Positions 6,473 through 9,376 of a DNA stretch of 9,376 nt are shown piece after piece. How positions within the stretch are numbered: position 1 is the first letter of the stretch; the number at the start of each line of letters is the position of its first letter. The notes below the pieces were generated by a model. It did no database searches. It was not told the origin of the DNA and saw only the letters and a list, made by a program, of their open reading frames with translations. Origin of the DNA: Pseudomonadota bacterium (GTDB lineage: Bacteria > Desulfobacterota > WTBG01 > JAGOGO01); contig JAGHDE010000238.1 of the NCBI GenBank assembly GCA_021160085.1, forward strand, positions 1 to 9,376. Reading direction: 5' to 3'. The position numbers and the translations under genes were made by a program.

Positions 6473-7081
6473 ATGGAAAATATTGTTTTGGAATCAGGAT
6501 TAATTATTATTGCCTATCTTTGCGGTTCATTACCTACCGGCTTCATTCTGAGCCGTGTTTTTGGCAATATTGATATCAGAAAATATGGAAGTCACAATAT
6601 CGGAGCTACTAATGTCTATCGAAATTTAGGGAAAAAAATAGGGGCATTAACTCTTTTAGGGGATGTTATAAAAGGATTTTTACCGGTTTATCTGGTATAT
6701 TTTGTGACTGGAGCAGAAATATGGGTATCGTTAGCTGCAGTGGCCACATTTTTGGGACATCTTCATCCTGTTTATTTGAAGTTTTCCGGGGGGAAAGGAG
6801 TGGCTACTGCCCTCGGAGTATTTTTGGTCTTATCACCCCAACTTATTGTTATCAGCGGTATAATTTTTTTCCTTACACTTTTTTTGTTTCGTTATGTTTC
6901 TTTAAGTTCTATCTCTGCCGCCGCTACCATACCGTTACTTATGTATCTTGCTCCCTTCTCTTACCCTCATTCTTACATCATAACATCGATCATCATTGCA
7001 ATCATGATTGGTTATCGGCATAAGGAAAATATTAAACGGATTATAAAAGGAACCGAATCCAAAATCGGAGGTGGGGGTTAA
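6473..7081 (+). CDS. plsY: Acyl-phosphate:glycerol-3-phosphate acyltransferase PlsY
   Basis: The 202-residue hydrophobic protein fits PlsY in length (about 190-215) and motifs. Motif 1 SLPTG is at 19-23, the phosphate-binding motif GSHNIGATNVYR at 39-50, and motif 3 GHLHPVYLKFSGGKGVAT at 95-112. About five membrane helices are expected. PlsY transfers the acyl group of acyl-phosphate (made by PlsX) to glycerol-3-phosphate, forming lysophosphatidic acid, the first step of membrane phospholipid synthesis in most bacteria. The ATG at 6473 has AGGG eight bases upstream. The gene stands alone on the plus strand, divergent from rplM and convergent with the NYN gene 15 bases away. No plsX or plsC is visible. 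Confidence 0.97.
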   Translation: MENIVLESGLIIIAYLCGSLPTGFILSRVFGNIDIRKYGSHNIGATNVYRNLGKKIGALTLLGDVIKGFLPVYLVYFVTGAEIWVSLAAVATFLGHLHPVYLKFSGGKGVATALGVFLVLSPQLIVISGIIFFLTLFLFRYVSLSSISAAATIPLLMYLAPFSYPHSYIITSIIIAIMIGYRHKENIKRIIKGTESKIGGGG

Positions 7082-7096
7082 GGGATTGCTCAAGCC

Positions 7097-7624
7097 CTAA
7101 AGCTTTTTTACTACTTTTTGGTGATGGCGTTGGGATTTAGGGAGACGTCTTGAAGGACCTTTTTTCTTCGTGCCTTTGCTTTGGAAGCTCTCGTAATCGT
7201 CCTCTTCCATATTTCCTTTTAGATCTATGTATTGGGATAATTCCATCTTTGCTTCGAATTCCGGAGAGGAAATTACCTCGCATCCTTGCCTGGCACATGA
7301 AGACTCAAGGTCTCGATCAGAGGTAACGATAAGGGCTTTTTCTTTTTGTTGGGAAGCGAGCCGTTTTATAACCTCATCAGCTTTTTCTCCCCGCCGGGAA
7401 AAGATCACCTCTATCCCCCCTGTTCTTTCATGGCCTTCCGAAAAATGCCCCTCCATCCATCCGTCAAATACCACGGTTATAACGTGCTGCTTTATGCGTT
7501 TATACGCCAATAGTTTCTTTAAAAGCATTTTCCTGCCTTTTTCCAAGTCTTCCTGGTCATGTTTGCGCAACTGAGGGGACTGGCGAATGAGGTTATATCC
7601 GTCGATGATAAGATGAATGGCCAT
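7097..7624 (-). CDS. YacP-like NYN-domain protein, putative ribonuclease
   Basis: The 175-residue protein starts MAIHLIIDGYNLIRQ, the hallmark of the YacP/NYN (PIN-like) family. Candidate metal-binding acidic residues are D8 with N11, D54 (VVFDGW), D83 (EKADEVIKR) and D103/D105 (VTSDRDLES). The segment FSRRGEKADEVIK is typical of the family that includes Bacillus Rae1, a ribosome-associated mRNA endonuclease. The NYN fold spans about 1-140; the last 30 or so residues are Lys/Arg-rich and could contact RNA or ribosome (inference). Its ATG overlaps the lgt stop by one base (TAATG), so translation is probably coupled and it is the last gene of the ileS-lspA-lgt operon. RNase activity is inferred from family only. 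Confidence 0.88.
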   Translation of the reverse strand: MAIHLIIDGYNLIRQSPQLRKHDQEDLEKGRKMLLKKLLAYKRIKQHVITVVFDGWMEGHFSEGHERTGGIEVIFSRRGEKADEVIKRLASQQKEKALIVTSDRDLESSCARQGCEVISSPEFEAKMELSQYIDLKGNMEEDDYESFQSKGTKKKGPSRRLPKSQRHHQKVVKKL

Positions 7625-8397
7625 TACTGATTTGCAGATTGATGGGTTTTTTTACAATAGAAATATAAAAAAGCAGCTGTTATGAAGATGAAAAGACTGA
7701 TAAGCTGAGGGAGAGAAATTGTTTGATTCCAGAACCAGGGTCGGGGATCTCCCCGAAAAAATTCGATAGTGAACCGAGACCCGGAATGGAGAATTAAGTA
7801 AAGGCAGAAAAGCTGTCCGGTGAATCGGATATGCTCGCGAAAAGAGACAAGAATGAAAAAAATTATAAAGCATGCCAAAGAAGAATAAAGTTGAGTTGGA
7901 TGAAGAGGAATTCCTTTGAGGGCAAGACTCTGTGGGTGTGTGAATGTGACTCCCCAGGGAAGCTGAGTGGGAAGACCATAACAACAGCCGGCAAAAAAAC
8001 ACCCTATTCTCCCTACCGCTTGTCCAATCGCCATTGAAGGGGCAAACAGATCGAAAAAATCCAAGAAACAAAAACCTTGCCTTCTTATAAGAATCCAGGC
8101 GACAGGAATCCCCAAAAGGAAACCACCATAGAAGACGAGTCCTCCCTCCCATAGTTTAAAAACGTTTAAAGGACTGTCTTTGTATGATGCTAAGTTCTGG
8201 ATAACATAAAAAATTCGGGATCCAATGATACCAGCTAGGATGATATAAAAAACCCCATCAAGGATTTTTTGGGAATCATAGCCTTCTTTTTTTGCCTGTA
8301 TTAGAGCAAGGCTGATCCCCAGCATCAATCCGGTGGCAACAAAAAAACCGTAGGTATAAATAGTTACCGGACCAATCTGAAAAAGAATCGGATGCAT
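7624..8397 (-). CDS. lgt: Prolipoprotein diacylglyceryl transferase
   Basis: The 257-residue inner-membrane protein carries the Lgt signature GRIGCFFAGCCYG at 129-141, with R130 equivalent to the essential Arg143 of E. coli, and the later motif R208-x-x-x-E212 (SRFTIEFFRGD), equivalent to Arg239/Glu243. The segment WEGGLVFYGG (83-92) has Y90 where E. coli has His103; the same Tyr is common in other bacteria. Several hydrophobic stretches agree with the seven-helix fold. Lgt transfers diacylglycerol from phosphatidylglycerol to the lipobox cysteine, the first step of lipoprotein maturation. The ATG lies six bases after the lspA stop, with AGGA overlapping that stop. LspA acts next in the pathway, and the window encodes two likely client lipoproteins. 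Confidence 0.97.
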   Translation of the reverse strand: MHPILFQIGPVTIYTYGFFVATGLMLGISLALIQAKKEGYDSQKILDGVFYIILAGIIGSRIFYVIQNLASYKDSPLNVFKLWEGGLVFYGGFLLGIPVAWILIRRQGFCFLDFFDLFAPSMAIGQAVGRIGCFFAGCCYGLPTQLPWGVTFTHPQSLALKGIPLHPTQLYSSLACFIIFFILVSFREHIRFTGQLFCLYLILHSGSRFTIEFFRGDPRPWFWNQTISLPQLISLFIFITAAFLYFYCKKTHQSANQ

Positions 8398-8403
8398 TTT
8401 TTC

Positions 8404-8880
8404 CTACCACTTTTTTAAAAAGATAGAGATTCCTAAAACAAAGCAACCAATGGTTATGGAGGAATCAGCAACATTGAAGGCTGGCCAGTGATAAGCATAA
8501 TAATGAAGATCAAGAAAATCAATAACACTGCCTAAGCGGATCCGGTCAATAAGATTTCCTATGGCTCCTCCGATGACGAGGGCTATTCCAATGGCGGTCC
8601 CGTATTGTTTGGCTTCGAGCTTCCAATAAAAAAAACCAATAAATCCTATCGCTGCCAAGGTAATAATGATAAAAATTTTTTGAAAGTACAGGTTGCTTAT
8701 GCCCGAAAATATCCCAAATGCCCCACCCGTATTTCGAATATAAATTATGTGAAAAAAATTATGAACTATCTCGATGGACTGGAAGAAGGTTAAGCTATGG
8801 TCTATCCATAATTTCGATATCTGGTCTAACACTATGACGGGAAGTGTGATTGCTGATAAAATAATTTTTTTTGTCTTCAA
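8404..8880 (-). CDS. lspA: Lipoprotein signal peptidase (signal peptidase II)
   Basis: The 158-residue protein has four hydrophobic segments and the aspartyl protease motifs of SPase II: VLDQISKLWI at 17-26, NTGGAFGIF at 50-58, catalytic D121 in NLIDRIRLGSVIDFLD (109-124) and catalytic D139 in FNVADSSI (135-142). It removes the signal peptide from diacylglyceryl-modified prolipoproteins in the inner membrane, after Lgt. No ATG or GTG is available in frame upstream; the frame opens at TTG 8880 after an upstream stop, with no good Shine-Dalgarno sequence. An out-of-frame ATG lies five bases upstream (see findings). It follows ileS by 93 bases, the common ileS-lspA arrangement. Confidence 0.96.
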   Translation of the reverse strand: MKTKKIILSAITLPVIVLDQISKLWIDHSLTFFQSIEIVHNFFHIIYIRNTGGAFGIFSGISNLYFQKIFIIITLAAIGFIGFFYWKLEAKQYGTAIGIALVIGGAIGNLIDRIRLGSVIDFLDLHYYAYHWPAFNVADSSITIGCFVLGISIFLKKW

Positions 8881-8973
8881 AACATGTAACCCGACAGCTT
8901 AAAGTTTGTGTTTTTATGGGCTGTTGCTTATAGAGTTTTTTGGTTTGAGTAACCGCCTGCTTAGAAACAATAT

Positions 8974-9376
8974 TTATTGATCCAGAACGTTTGAACATCG
9001 TTTGCAAAGAGTGGGATGGTTTGGATTTTCTCCAACCGTGGTCTGATAATTCCAGCAGCGCTCACATTTTTCCCCCGGGGCTTTCTTTATGACTACACTC
9101 ATTTCCTCTGTCGCTTCATCACTCCCTTCTTCCATACCCACTTTTGAAACGATGAAAAGTGCGGGAAGGAAGGATTCGTATTCCTTTAGAAGGGCTAATT
9201 GTTTTCTCGAGGCTTTGATGACAACCTCCGCTTCCAGGGAACTGCCGATCTGTTTTTTGCGACGGGCTTCTTCCAATGTTTGATTTATCTCTTCCCTGAT
9301 CGCGAAAAGTTTTTTCCACCGATCAGCCAATGCATCATCCATGTGGTAAGGATTCGGCGAAGGGAATCTCGAAAGG
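8974..9376 (-). CDS. ileS: Isoleucyl-tRNA synthetase, C-terminal part (5' end off the right edge)
   Basis: The frame is open to the right edge and gives the last 134 residues of IleS. It begins LSRFPSPNPYHMDDALADRW, the end of the SVHL..FP region, continues through the helical anticodon-binding C-terminal domain (WKKLFAIREEINQTLEEARRKK then IGSSLEAEV), and ends with a zinc-binding finger, CERCW...CKRC, four residues or so from the terminal VLDQ. IleS charges tRNA-Ile with isoleucine in the cytoplasm. The internal ATG at 9342 is not the true start. The catalytic HIGH and KMSKS regions lie outside the window. The gene is upstream of lspA in the same direction. Confidence 0.95.
   Translation of the reverse strand, partial: LSRFPSPNPYHMDDALADRWKKLFAIREEINQTLEEARRKKQIGSSLEAEVVIKASRKQLALLKEYESFLPALFIVSKVGMEEGSDEATEEMSVVIKKAPGEKCERCWNYQTTVGENPNHPTLCKRCSNVLDQ

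Noticed and set aside
7081..7109. Possible plsY terminator: AGGG (7081-7084) against CCCT (7095-7098), followed by T6 at 7104-7109
   Set aside because: The stem has only four base pairs with a ten-base loop and five bases before the T run, so it is too weak to call.
7652..8152. 166-codon minus-strand open frame inside lgt
   Set aside because: Composition (many Ser, Phe, Arg, Cys) is that of a shifted frame, and lgt covers the same strand with all its catalytic motifs intact.
8795..9007. 70-codon minus-strand open frame spanning the ileS-lspA gap
   Set aside because: It overlaps the ends of both ileS and lspA in another frame and shows no domain, signal or conserved motif; its only interest is the out-of-frame ATG near the lspA start.

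Overview
The window looks like ordinary chromosomal DNA from a Gram-negative (diderm) bacterium of moderately low GC content. The outer-membrane-associated genes (an RlpA-type lipoprotein, a second lipoprotein, the lipoprotein maturation enzymes Lgt and LspA) and a GspE/PilB-type ATPase support a diderm. The combination of ileS-lspA-lgt-NYN and the CATTCCCGC-type intergenic repeat would suit a Desulfobacterota-like lineage, but that is an impression and was not tested by any search.

Layout, left to right. Bases 1-554 (minus) hold the N-terminal half of a UDP-glucuronate 4-epimerase-like sugar-nucleotide epimerase, which runs off the left edge. A 329-base AT-rich divergent spacer separates it from a large plus-strand gene (884-3232) encoding a GAF-MshEN-like-GspE/PilB ATPase. 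Convergent to that gene, on the minus strand, are a PEGA-like lipoprotein gene (3240-3719), an RlpA-like DPBB-SPOR lipoprotein gene (3812-4558), an HD-domain phosphohydrolase gene (4581-5156), an intrinsic terminator, and then rpsI and rplM. A second divergent spacer (6076-6472) carries back-to-back promoter candidates and a 118-base palindromic repeat. It leads to plus-strand plsY (6473-7081). From there to the right edge everything is minus strand: ileS (3' end), lspA, lgt and a YacP/NYN-type nuclease gene, probably one operon.

Functional themes are the cell envelope and translation. PlsY starts phospholipid synthesis. Lgt and LspA perform the first two steps of lipoprotein maturation, and the two lipoproteins encoded in the window would be their clients. 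RlpA acts on septal peptidoglycan, and the epimerase supplies uronic-acid sugar nucleotides for surface polysaccharide. rplM, rpsI and ileS are core translation genes. The GAF-bearing ATPase stands alone, without inner-membrane platform or pilin genes beside it.

I found no CRISPR array, tRNA, rRNA, insertion sequence, prophage or defence island, and no convincing new multi-gene system. The observations most worth a second look are the repeat placed in the probable rplM leader, the GAF domain joined to an MshEN-like domain with degenerate motifs, the lgt-NYN translational coupling, and the start-codon anomaly of lspA.
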